NCBI RefSeq assembly: GCF_000247695.1
Contig: NW_004624734.1
Coordinates: forward strand, 32,507,063-32,571,062
DNA length: 64,000 nucleotides
Direction of reading: 5' to 3'
Origin: Heterocephalus glaber
Taxonomy: Eukaryota; Chordata; Mammalia; Rodentia; Bathyergidae
The notes beneath the pieces are model-generated. The model made no database searches and was not told where the DNA came from. It saw only the letters and a list, made by a program, of their open reading frames with translations. Shown piece after piece: positions 21,261-30,900 of the stretch (position 1 is the first letter of the stretch; the number at the start of each line of letters is the position of its first letter). The position numbers and the translations under genes are program-made.

Positions 21261-22139
21261 GAGAGTCATATGTTAAGTCATGGGACTATCTCTGGGGCCT
21301 ATGAAGAGTAGGCAAAATGCTCTGTGCTTTGTGCATGTTGACTTGTTCAAATCTCCTGGATTTCTTCCTTTTTAAAGAAGTGAAACTGTCCAACAGAACT
21401 TCCTGCCACAATGGAAATGTTCTATATCTGCATTGTCCTATAACACGGCAGCCCCACCCCCATGTGGCTAACAAGACCTTGAAACATAGCAAGGGAAACT
21501 GAGGAATGGCAAATTTAATTTTATTTCAACTTAATTGATTTAACTTAGTCTTGCATGTCTAGATGCTACTGTATCAGACAGCAGAGTTCTAGGAGGCTTG
21601 GTACTTACTCCAAATATTTGAGAGGTGTCAAGGTGAGGGTGGCATCTTGGGGCTGATGGAACCAGAAGTGCATACCTTCCCCATTACCCTCTGCTCTCTG
21701 CTGGGATGGCCTGCATTTTGCAAAGTTAAAAGGCCTAGGAAGGAAACTGACTAGATAGTACCCAATCAGCCAAAAATAAAGCCAGACCACCTAAAGGCTG
21801 GGTCTGTATCTGAGCCTGTTTCTTCCCAGTGTCTGGCATCCCCAAGAAATACCCTGATGGGACCCAAACAACCCAACTGGGGGCTCAGGACCCTGAATCA
21901 GCAAATTCTCAGAGCCTGCCACGGTTCAGCTGGCTGAGGATTCTGACTCACCAGTTCCAACCCTACTATTTAAAAAGCAGTGTTTCCTTTTTCTGGGCTT
22001 AAGACTAACCAATAGAGAGGTGGTGAGCTCCCAGGCCCAGACTCACCTGGTCAAAACATGTAGCTCTCACATGCTTCCACCTGAGGCATTTCGCAGGAGG
22101 TACAGCTACCTGTGCCATGTGTCTGACATCCAAAGTTGC
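21261..22139. other. Unique sequence, no gene seen
   Basis: No repeat family recognised and no credible exon. Short frames at 21286-21790 overlap on both strands and match nothing known to me. Confidence 0.45.
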
Positions 22140-22908
22140 TACTTCCATGGCTGGCCTGTTGCCATTGTTCACTCTGGTCTAGTCTCTGGCTTCCTTGCTG
22201 TTCCCCAGACAAATCAAACTGTCCCTGTCCCAGGTCTTTGCATTTGCTATTCCTTCCTCCTGGAATGTTCTTCCTAGATTGACCATAGCTTGCTCTCTCT
22301 TCACTCAGTCTCTGCTCAAATATCATGAATACTGCACTCCATACTGCATCTCTTGCCATGCTCTACTTTCTTTAAAGCACTTATCACATGTATACAGTCA
22401 CTCCCCTGTATTTGCAAATTCTGCATCTGTAGATTCAACCAAGTCTGGATAGAAAATATTCAGGAAAAAAAATTATGCATCTGTACCCAACAGGTATAGA
22501 CAGTTTTCTTTGTTATTATTCCCTTCTCAACACAGTGTAACAGCTATTTATGAGCATTTACAATTGTAGTAGGTATTATAAGTAATCTAAAGATGATGTA
22601 AAATATGTGGGAGGATGTGCATATTTTAAAGGCAAATACTATGCCATTTTATCTAAGGAATTTGAGCATCTGTGGACCTTGGTATCTGTGGTAATCCTGG
22701 GACCCATCCTCTGAGAATACCAGATATTCCTGCATGTTTCTTTGTTTTCTTTGCTTACTCTCACTAGCACTAAGATGTCAACAGGCTAAGGAGAAACACT
22801 GCCTTTTTTACTCTGTATCTCTTGCTTCTAGAATAGAGTCTGCCAAGCAGGTGCTCTCTGAATATTTGTTGGATGGATAGATGGATGGATGAATGAATTC
22901 ATGCATGA
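22140..22908 (+). mobile_element. L2 LINE 3' end, interrupted by MER2
   Basis: Left part (to 22394): GGTCTTTGCATTTGCTATTC, CTCCTGGAATGTTCTTCC, CAGTCTCTGCTCAAATATCA, AAGCACTTATCACATG. The right part resumes after the MER2: TTTGCTTACTCTCACTAGCA, CTAAGATGTCAACAGG, AATATTTGTTGGATGGATAG and a GGATGGATGAATGAATTC tail. This is the 3' end of L2 in plus orientation, with the MER2 element (22395-22732) between the two parts. Confidence 0.8.
22395..22732 (+). mobile_element. MER2, non-autonomous Tigger-type DNA transposon
   Basis: It begins CAGTCACTCCCCTGTATTTG directly after a TA (22393-22394), the target of Tc1/mariner elements. Landmarks: GCATCTGTAGATTCAACCAA, AAAATATTCAGGAAAAAAAA, GCATCTGTACCCAACAGG, GGTATTATAAGTAATCTAAA, CTATGCCATTTTATCTAAGG, TTGAGCATCTGTGGACCTTG, and a degraded inverted end. 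The length of about 338 bp fits the family. It encodes no transposase. Confidence 0.85.
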
Positions 22909-24679
22909 CTGATTACTTTGAGTGAATGATGAGGGCAGAGTAGGCTCAGACTTGGCTCACCCTACAGAGATCAGTACTTTCCTGATTTGGATGCAGAACC
23001 ATGAGAAACAAAGAGATTTGCTGGTTTAATTTTTTCTGCCCTGGGAAAGTTAAAGATCACAGATAATCCAAAACTCAGTGCCAAGTTCTCTGATTTATAA
23101 TCGAGAAATTATTCACACAGAAGTAAATAAGAGTAAAGGACTGACAAGCAAACTGTAGGAGGAGAATGATGGGAAACAGACGGAAGGACCAGTGCAATCT
23201 GCATGCTTTCAACTGGCCTGGCTTCCCACTGACATACATTCAAACTTGGGTCCAGAAAATACCCTTTGATTTCCATTCCCAGAATCCTTTGGGCTGCACT
23301 GCCAGGGTAGCTGCTGGGAGTAGAGGTGGCTGCAAGCAGATGTAGCCTAAGTAGGTCTCATCTTTATACCACAGTGATATTTTTTACCCATCCGAAAGAC
23401 ACACCCAGAATGCCAGGTGTTTCTCAAGGATGACCCAAGCTCACAAAAGTCACCTGACTTTCCTAAAATTTGGATTTGGGAAGGAAATTTCCTTCCCTTC
23501 TTTAATGTGTTCCATAGAAATACATCTCCTTATTTCAAAGAAACCAAATCAGTAGACCCTAGAAATGTCTAACACATGGGAGGTGGTCAATATTGAATGA
23601 ATAAATGAACATGTCAAGCCAAAAAGGGAACAGTGACCTGGTAAAACATGGGTTAGTTGACCAATCCTATGCTGAGAACCTATGTAGGAACCATGGTCTA
23701 GACTCCCTATGCCAATCGTATAACTTTGGACATGCCCTGAAGCCTCAGTTTCCCTATCTGTACAATGACAGCCTGGCCTAGATGGGCTTCAATTTCTCTC
23801 CTAGCTCTGACATCCTCTAATTCTCCGAACATGCTTCATGGCTTTGCGGTGGATTAGTTCTTACAAGTGTCTGACTGAGTGCAGGGCCTGTTTCTTTGAA
23901 ATTCTTCTGATTTTAAGCACCAGAGGTTATTTAACAGCAATATTCTTTATGTCTTCCATGACAGAAGGTTCTGGAAGGTAGCCATCACCAAACTATGAAG
24001 TAAAAGCCAGTATAATGTTGCATTTATCAAATAACACAAGCTTAACCAAAGTTCCGTCACCCCCTATGGTGATTCTGGGAACGTGACCAGGTTTCATATT
24101 CAGAGCAGCAAGAAATCATCTCTGTGGCTTGTGGGGCTTGGTATCTAGTTCCCTCCTTTCCACAGCTCAGGCCATGGGTGGTGCATGAAGGCCCCAGCGA
24201 CCTTCTCCCCTCAGAGCCTTAGTGCTGCCATTCCAGGCTCAGAGGAGAGCTCCCTCAATGCTGCACTGGTGGGGGTCATTCCTCTGTCTATCTCAGCCTT
24301 TGACTTTAAGCTGCCTCTGACTTTGACCATTTCTTTTGCTCTTAGAAAGATCCCAAAGCCCTATCCCAACTTCATTCACAGCCTTGAGTCACTGGGAAGG
24401 GAAAGAATACCTGCCAGGGAGGACCATCAGAACATTCCAGACTGGCTTCAGCTGGAAGATCCCTCTGGGCCTCAGTTTCCTCAGCTCGAGGTCAGAACTG
24501 GGTGTTGCCTCTCCTAGCCTCATCATTTCCTCAGCCCAGAACCAGAGCCAGCCCTTTTCCCATGACAGGGTCATGGCTCACTCGTATGTTATGTAACTTC
24601 TATAAAGCAGGGCTTTTCTTTATAATGACCCTAGGTATTCAGGGAGAGAGAAACATTTTTATGATCCCAGTAACCAAAC
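22909..24679. other. Mostly unique; small L2-like and MIR-like traces
   Basis: A possible L2 3' tail lies at 23550-23610 (TCTAACACATGGGAGG then TTGAATGAATAAATGAAC). A MIR-like stretch lies at 23705-23825 (CTCAGTTTCCCTATCTGTAC, then CTCCTAGCTCTGACATCC). The remainder is unique. The 110-codon frame at 24185-24517 has no recognisable domain. Confidence 0.45.
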
Positions 24680-25400
24680 AGCATAATGAAAATCATGGCA
24701 ACCATTAGCCTCATAAAACCTACGGTGAAAGCCCTCACCTTCTTCAGTGAGACCCTGGGAATTCAGCATTCTCTCAAGCCTTTTAAGTGGAGAGGACCTT
24801 GTTGAAGGCCTTGGGATGCCAGCTGATGGCTGTTGAAAGGATTTTAACACACCACCGAAATTCTCTTTTCTAAAATAACCATTTTGAAACCTGTTAATTA
24901 CAGACACACAGCCAGCCCCACTCCAGACCCCAACAAGACCCAGGGCTTCTACCAGGGAGAGCAGGGCTGTCGAGGGTGGCCGCTGCTGTGGCACTACACA
25001 CGCTTTGTGTTCGGTGAAGTCGCTTAGGAAGAGAACCGAATTAATTGAAACCACATGGCCACTCCTCCCACCCCAGCCTCCTCCTCCTCCATCTCCCTCC
25101 TCTGGAAACAGAGTGCAGTTCAGTCTAATTTGGTCCAGTGTTTATGTTTCCTAAAATCTGTCTTGGGGCTCTGGGCTATTAATAGTTTGCAGCTGATTTT
25201 AAACTACACGAATCAGAGACCTTGGGTCTTTGGTTTTAAGGAGATTACAAATTGTGTGTCCCACAAAGTTGGGATGGAGGGGAAAGGCCCTGGGTGAGGA
25301 GGGGGAGGGGAACAGATCTTGGAAGGCACCAAAACTCTGCTTCCATTAAGCAGCTGGATTGAATGGGGCTGTGATTTCTCAAAGCTGGGGGAGGGGGTGA
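24680..25400. promoter_or_regulatory. Candidate non-coding regulatory stretch (motif cluster)
   Basis: Repeat-free sequence with several motifs close together. There is a palindromic MEF2-type site CTATTAATAG (25176-25185) four bases from an E-box CAGCTG (25190-25195). There is also TTAATTGAAACCACATGG (25041-25058: homeodomain-like, RUNX-like AACCACA, E-box CACATG), a GTTAATTACAG homeodomain-like site near 24893, and six CpGs within 24968-25044, dense for this window. There is no exon signature. Enhancer function is inferred only from the motifs. Confidence 0.3.
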
Positions 25401-25566
25401 AGAAGAGGGGAGGGTCTTGCTGCCATGACCCCATGGCAAGAACACAGACCTTGGCCTATGTAAACAGAGTTAGAATCAAGGATCTGGACAAGTGGAGGCC
25501 TCTGTTCAACTATCTTCAACAATTTAATGTCCCAGGTTCTTAAGGGGCACCTACCATAAGCTAAAG

Positions 25567-25741
25567 CAGGGCTCAGCAAACCATGGTCAACACAGCCTTG
25601 ATTTTGTAAATAAAGTTTTATTGGAACACAGTGGTGACTACTGGTTTATGTATCATCTGTGGCTGCTTTAGTAGTAGTGGTGCAGACTCGATGGGCTGCA
25701 AAGCTGAAAATTTTTACTATCTGCCTCTCTACTGGTAAAGG
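25567..25741 (-). mobile_element. hAT-Charlie-type non-autonomous DNA element
   Basis: Starts CAGGGCTCAGCAAACCATGG, followed by GATTTTGTAAATAAAGTTTT, ATTGGAACACAG, GTATCATCTGTGGCTGCTTT, GGCTGCAAAGCTGAAAATTT and TTACTATCTGCC. This matches a common eutherian hAT MITE whose ends read CAGGGGTCGGCAAAC. The exact family name is uncertain and strand assignment is conventional. The right terminal repeat is degraded. Confidence 0.75.
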
Positions 25742-28700
25742 AGCAGTCACCGAGACATGACACACCGAAGTTCACCTGGGAAGCGGCACAACTAGGAAGA
25801 GCTGGGCTTCTGAGTCACAGACTAATTCTCTGTTCATTAGGTGGCAGTAATGAAGGGGTCAGGGTAGTTTAACATAACACAACTCCCTATGTGTTATGTG
25901 TGTCACACTGGCCATCTTACAAAGTTCTTCCTATGGTTTGACAGTGCAATGGGGAGTTAGGGTTCTCTGTCTGTATCTTTAAGGTAAAGGGAAGTAGCGC
26001 TGAGTGTCAGGGAGTGGGCATGAGAATCAGGCCAGATTTCACTCACTCTTGAAACCACCTTTCTCCAAAGCCCAGCGGCTAGTGAGTGTTGGGTGTTCTC
26101 CACCCAGGCCCTCCGTTGGGATCCCAGGTGGCCACTCTCCTCCCCTAGCATGGCTCTATAACAGCTCCTGGCCTTCAGAGGCTCCAAGGCTAGCTGGGAC
26201 AGAGGCAAAGAGGGGAGGTAATGCTCTGTGACAGGCACAATGGCAGCGACAGGAAGACACTCATGGGTGGCTAGGGATGACAAAGCAGTTGAACCTTGCC
26301 CTTCCCTGAAAGCCAGCCCTGAGGGACAAGCCTTCAATACAAATGCTGCTTGCTGGAAATATCATCGGGCTCCCTTCCCAGGCACTCAGGGGTTGAATAA
26401 CTCTTGGGATCTTTTAGGGACAAGTAGGGAAGACAGAGAAATTGGCATCCTTTCAAGGACTAGTCTTGGCAGGTAAATGGATGACACTGGGAAAGCTGCT
26501 TCCCTGAAGCAGTAGGCACAAGTGCAGGACAATCCCACAGGAACTTGTTTCCTGCAGGTTGGAGCCTGAGCTCCTGGGGCAGACCCTTCCAGGTAAGATG
26601 AGATGTCTCCCCAGGCTGAAATCATGGGAGTCTGGCGCACCCTGAAGGCTGGTTGGAATTATAGATCGACAGAGTACCTCACCAGCTTGCATAGGCTGTC
26701 AGCTCTGTGCCAGGACCCTCAGCGGACAGGAGCTGAAGTTCCTGCAAAGGCCAATGGTCTGTACCTCACTGCCTCCATTCCCATTGCTGTCCCCTCGGCA
26801 AGCTTCTCTTCAAACTTTAGGCAGCACCTCAAAGAGTTCCAAAATTCACTGAGGAGTCATAAGTCCCAATCTTTAGGGTCTTGCTATTGTTCAGTACTCT
26901 GTCAGTAAGTAGAGTGTAAACTGCCTGTGGGTGACAGAGACTCCAACTGAGCAGGAGCACCATTAACTGGACTCTTATGATGGATCAGGAAGCAGCCTAG
27001 GAAACAACCTGGTCAGTGTCTTTGGGTCTCCTTGCCACACCCCCTGGTGTCTCTGCCCTCAGAAACAGTCTTTACCCAGAGAGCTTAGGCCTTGTAAGCC
27101 ATGGGAGAACATAGCTCAGCACCTCCAGTTTCTGCCTGCCAGGGAGTCTCTGGTGCCTCCCCTGGATACTCTGCCACTGATAGCACCAAAGGTTGTAGGA
27201 TAATCTTCAAAGCCCTTTTGGTCTAGACTTTGTTTCCTGATAGGTTCAGGTTCTCTGTTCCATGGAACCTCACAGCTGGGAGGTTTGTGAGACTTCTCTG
27301 AGTCTATACAAGAGGAAGAACAGAAGTACAGGGCAGAATAGAGGCATCAGGACAGTGGTCACTGAGTATCTGTCGTGAGCTGGACACTGCATGAATGAAC
27401 ATACAGGCAAGACAGTCACAGAGAAGGTCTCACACCAAGGAGTTTATTTTTGGAGTGCAGTTTCTCCTCATGACTTGCTGTTCTGAAAGACCTGCCCATG
27501 TGATTGTGTTGGTGGGGCCTGACCCAACTCTTTGTGTGCAAGGGCCAAGGACCCTGTGTGATCTGGAGGTCTCACACAGAGAACAAGGCGTTTGGGTCAA
27601 GCCTTACCCTTCTGTGCTAACAAACAAAGTGGAGCCGGAAGAAGGCAGAGTGAAAATGCTCATAATCACTTCCTGGGGCTGGGCTTACAAACTGAAGCTC
27701 AAAGTCGAGCCAGCCAGATGAGTTTGAAGACCCATAAATACATACAAGAGAGCTCAAGTTGCCACTGCAGGAGCCAACAGGCTGCCAAATGGCTCTAGAA
27801 CAATGAAGGACACAATTTAAAATTAAAGCTGTACTCTCTTTCCCCAAATGAGTGGGGATTGTGGCTTAATATTGAAAACTGATTTTACCTATCTTTCTAA
27901 AGACATAGGGCAGGGACCTCCCTCCACCAGCTCTCCCAGCCCATCAGGGCACACCCTCCCTCAGCTCACCCCAGACCTGGAATACCTTCTATCAGTCACA
28001 TTTTGTGTCCTGTATAAACAAGGGCTGGTAACTAACACAGGAAATGAACTTCACAAGCACAGAATGTGTACCAACCTGTGGTATTGGGAATTGCCAGATT
28101 TTTTTCTACCAGAGCATTTCTAGACTCTCAAAACTTTCCTCTAGCTTCCTCCCTCCATGCTTGAATGGGGGTATCCAGGTGTGCACACACACCCAAAGAT
28201 GCATGTCCCCACTGTTCCCCAACACATAAGCACAGAGAGATCGTCCTTACCTAGAGACACACACGCTCTCCCAGAACTTCCTTCCCCTGAGTCTCCCCAC
28301 ACATAAACCCAAGTACCCAGGCAGGCAGGTGCTCCCCTCCCCCTTGCAGACACAAGGACTCTTTTGCCCACCTCACCACACCTCAGCACAGGAACTCAAG
28401 AGCCAAGGATGTTTATATTCCCATGTGTGCACTCACACACACACACAGAGTCACATTCCAGCTGTGTCACTCCAGCACAGCCAGGACAGGTGTGACCTGG
28501 TGGCCATTGTTTTTTGCTCACCTCTGTGAGGTGTTGGGGTAACGCAGAGGAGATCACCAGAGGTTTGTCATCCCATTTGGGGGCATTTCCCCCAAGCCTG
28601 AGCACTGGGATGGTACTTTTTAATATTGCATGTGAATGGCAAGGTGAAAAGCATCCCCTCTGATCTCCTGCCTGAGTTTCATTCATTAATGAGGACTTTT

Positions 28701-29127
28701 CTGGGCTCTTTGGAGGATTTCTTTATTTTTTGCCTGTTTGAAACTGGACTGGAAGGACAGAAGCTCACCAAAGGATTTCTCACACCACTCCAATAGCTCT
28801 CTAGTATCAGAATATTCTGGTAATTCTCTCAGCAGTACACATGCAAAGTGGGCACTGTTTTCACTGATGGATTGGCTGATGGACATATGCATTTTTATTT
28901 CCAAAAGCCAGAGGACATAATGCGTCCACGTTCTTGCTGTGTAGATTGGACAAGAGGTAATGTCTTGTGTTGCATGGACTCACACAACTCAGCTTAGTCA
29001 TGATGTGCTGACAGATTCCTCTCTGAGCCCACTGAGCTGTGGCAAGGGGCAGGCTAGAAGTGCGTGTACTTTGTCCAGAACCTTTGCTTGTAAATTCCAC
29101 TCCACACTCCTCCCCACCAGAGTTCTT
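25742..29127. other. Unique sequence, no gene seen
   Basis: About 3.4 kb without a recognised repeat except short CA runs (about 28432-28447). Many 60-130-codon frames overlap on both strands (for example 25957-26337, 28396-28686), typical of GC-moderate non-coding DNA. No CpG island, exon or RNA gene is identified. Confidence 0.45.
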
Positions 29128-29153
29128 TCTCCAAATAAAATCTCCAAATAAAA
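29128..29153 (+). repeat. 13-bp tandem duplication
   Basis: TCTCCAAATAAAA occurs twice head-to-tail (29128-29140, 29141-29153), giving two AATAAA hexamers 13 bases apart. It looks like a replication-slippage duplication; no transcript end can be inferred. Confidence 0.8.
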
Positions 29154-29216
29154 GTGTAGTGCACAAAACTGGTAAAAGCAGAGTTTCTTTGGTTAGGGGA
29201 AGAGTTAGTTTGTGGT

Positions 29217-29235
29217 ATGAGTGAGTGTGTATGTG

Positions 29236-29271
<36 letters not shown>

Positions 29272-29272
29272 T
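29217..29272 (+). repeat. (GT)n microsatellite
   Basis: A pure GT run of 15 units at 29239-29268 is preceded by an imperfect GTGAGTGTGTATGTGAGA stretch. On the minus strand it generates a run of His-Thr codons inside a 171-codon frame, which is therefore an artefact. Confidence 0.95.
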
Positions 29273-29289
29273 CTAGGGATCCCATCTGC

Positions 29290-29718
29290 TCCTGCTCTAT
29301 TCTGATCCTTTCCCCATCTATACTTCAGGGAATCTATGAGGGGTCCCTTGGATACCAGTTTGAAAACCGCTACCACAACATAGGTCCTTTCTCATAATAG
29401 CTATTGAACTTTAGTATGCAAGAAAACACACAATGATAATGAGCTGCTCAAAATTTAACAGGTCTTTCAACTCAGCTTAAATTTTACATACTGTTGATTC
29501 AGGCTGTGCTCATATTGAGTGTAGCCTAGGGTTATGAACCCCTTGCTGAAACCCCCTGGCCTCCCATGGGCCAGCACCTCACAAATGGGGAAATCACTAC
29601 ACAGAAATCAAGAGAAAAGCAAGAAGTAAGACTGGAGCCTCAGCCAGGCCACAAACAGATTCCACTGTCTAGTGAGATAATTTTTGTCTGATGCTCTTTG
29701 TAGAGAGCCATTAAAATA
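29290..29718. other. Unique sequence, no gene seen
   Basis: No repeat or gene feature is recognised between the two microsatellites. Confidence 0.45.
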
Positions 29719-29790
29719 TCTGTCTGTCTGTCTATCTATCTGTCTATCTATCTATCTACCTATCTACCTACCTACCTACCTATCTATCTG
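29719..29790 (+). repeat. Compound CTRT/CTAC tetranucleotide microsatellite
   Basis: About 18 units: CTGT units, then CTAT units, then CTAC units and back to CTAT. The ordered interruptions suggest several point variants spread by slippage. Confidence 0.95.
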
Positions 29791-30739
29791 CCAGGAAAAG
29801 ACATGATTGGAAAGGAACTATCAAAAAACAGATGACTGTTTTGCAGTTTCATTCCCTTTCCTGTCTCTAGAGTCTCAGTCTCCACATGCCAGTACAGTAC
29901 CACAGTCACCAGGAGTGTTTCAGGAGACACCTTTCTCCAGCCTCCTTTGGCAGAGGTGCTTATCATCTGGTGTGGCATTACCCAAAGACAGTTACTCTGC
30001 CCTGGCCTCAGTGCCCTGGTGACTCTCAGCGAACTCCCTGAGGTACACAAATGACCACATGCCTAAATTAAGAACATGCATCTGGGTGCGCAAAGGAGTA
30101 TCTATAGTGTGTGAAGGTCAAAGCTGAGGCCTAATTCCTCAGTTCTGTCCAGCTTCATTTCTAAGGCTCTTGGGGATCCTGCACCCCAAAATTTCCCAAT
30201 GAAACCCTTGGTTCCCTTTGCTGAGTCTGGAGCCATAGCTGGAGGTAGCATTCAATGTGGGTCTGGGGGACCAGGACGTGCTCCAGGCCTAGATATGTAC
30301 CTGCTCACCTTGGGGAGAATTGCTAAAGGTTTTTGTACGGGAATGTGTATGCTTAAAACAAGGGGTACAGTTAACATGCACCTACAAATGATGTAATTAA
30401 TGCCTGTGATGCTTTGTGCTTCCTGGATGAAAGACAACACTGTGAAGTTTTATTATCTACCTATTCTGCTTTTTATATAGTTCCAGTTCCCTTCTGTCTT
30501 TCTTTTTGGGGGTCCACATAAACTTTATTAGGTATTCATTTCAAAAAGGGTCTCCTTGTACCTCAGAGCAGGATTTTATTTGCTGTCTCAGAGAATTTCT
30601 TTCCATAACCCAGACCCTCAAAAGATCTTCCTGTGTTCAACTGCTCTGTCCAGTTCCATCTAATAAATATTTAGGGAACATCTAATAACATCTTTGCGGC
30701 CCTGAGAGGTGGGGTGGGACTGGAATGAGTAGGAAAAGT
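29791..30739. other. Unique sequence, no gene seen
   Basis: No recognised repeat or exon. A frame of 88 codons on the minus strand (29784-30050) has no known relatives that I can see. Confidence 0.45.
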
Positions 30740-30900
30740 TATGAACTTTGGAGCTAGGCTGCCTGAGGGCTGAGTTCCAGCTTGACAGTCCTATGTGTGT
30801 CCTTGGAGAGCCTGGGTCAGCTCTCTCTGTTTTGTCACCTGTAAAATGGAGATAACCCCATCCATCTCACAGGGTCAAGTAACACAAAGATCTAAATCTA
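30740..30900 (+). repeat. MIR SINE
   Basis: AACTTTGGAGCTAGGCTGCC, TGAGTTCCAGCTTGACAG, GTGTGTCCTTGGAGAG, TCACCTGTAAAATGGAGATA, CATCTCACAGGGTCAAG follow the MIR order from the tRNA-related part to the 3' region. Confidence 0.8.

Noticed and set aside
28861..29376. 171-codon minus-strand frame
   Set aside because: Its middle is a His-Thr run produced by the GT microsatellite; flanking residues match nothing known.
29719..29790. CRISPR-like regularly spaced repeat
   Set aside because: It is a contiguous tetranucleotide microsatellite with no spacers; CRISPR arrays are not expected in a mammalian genome.
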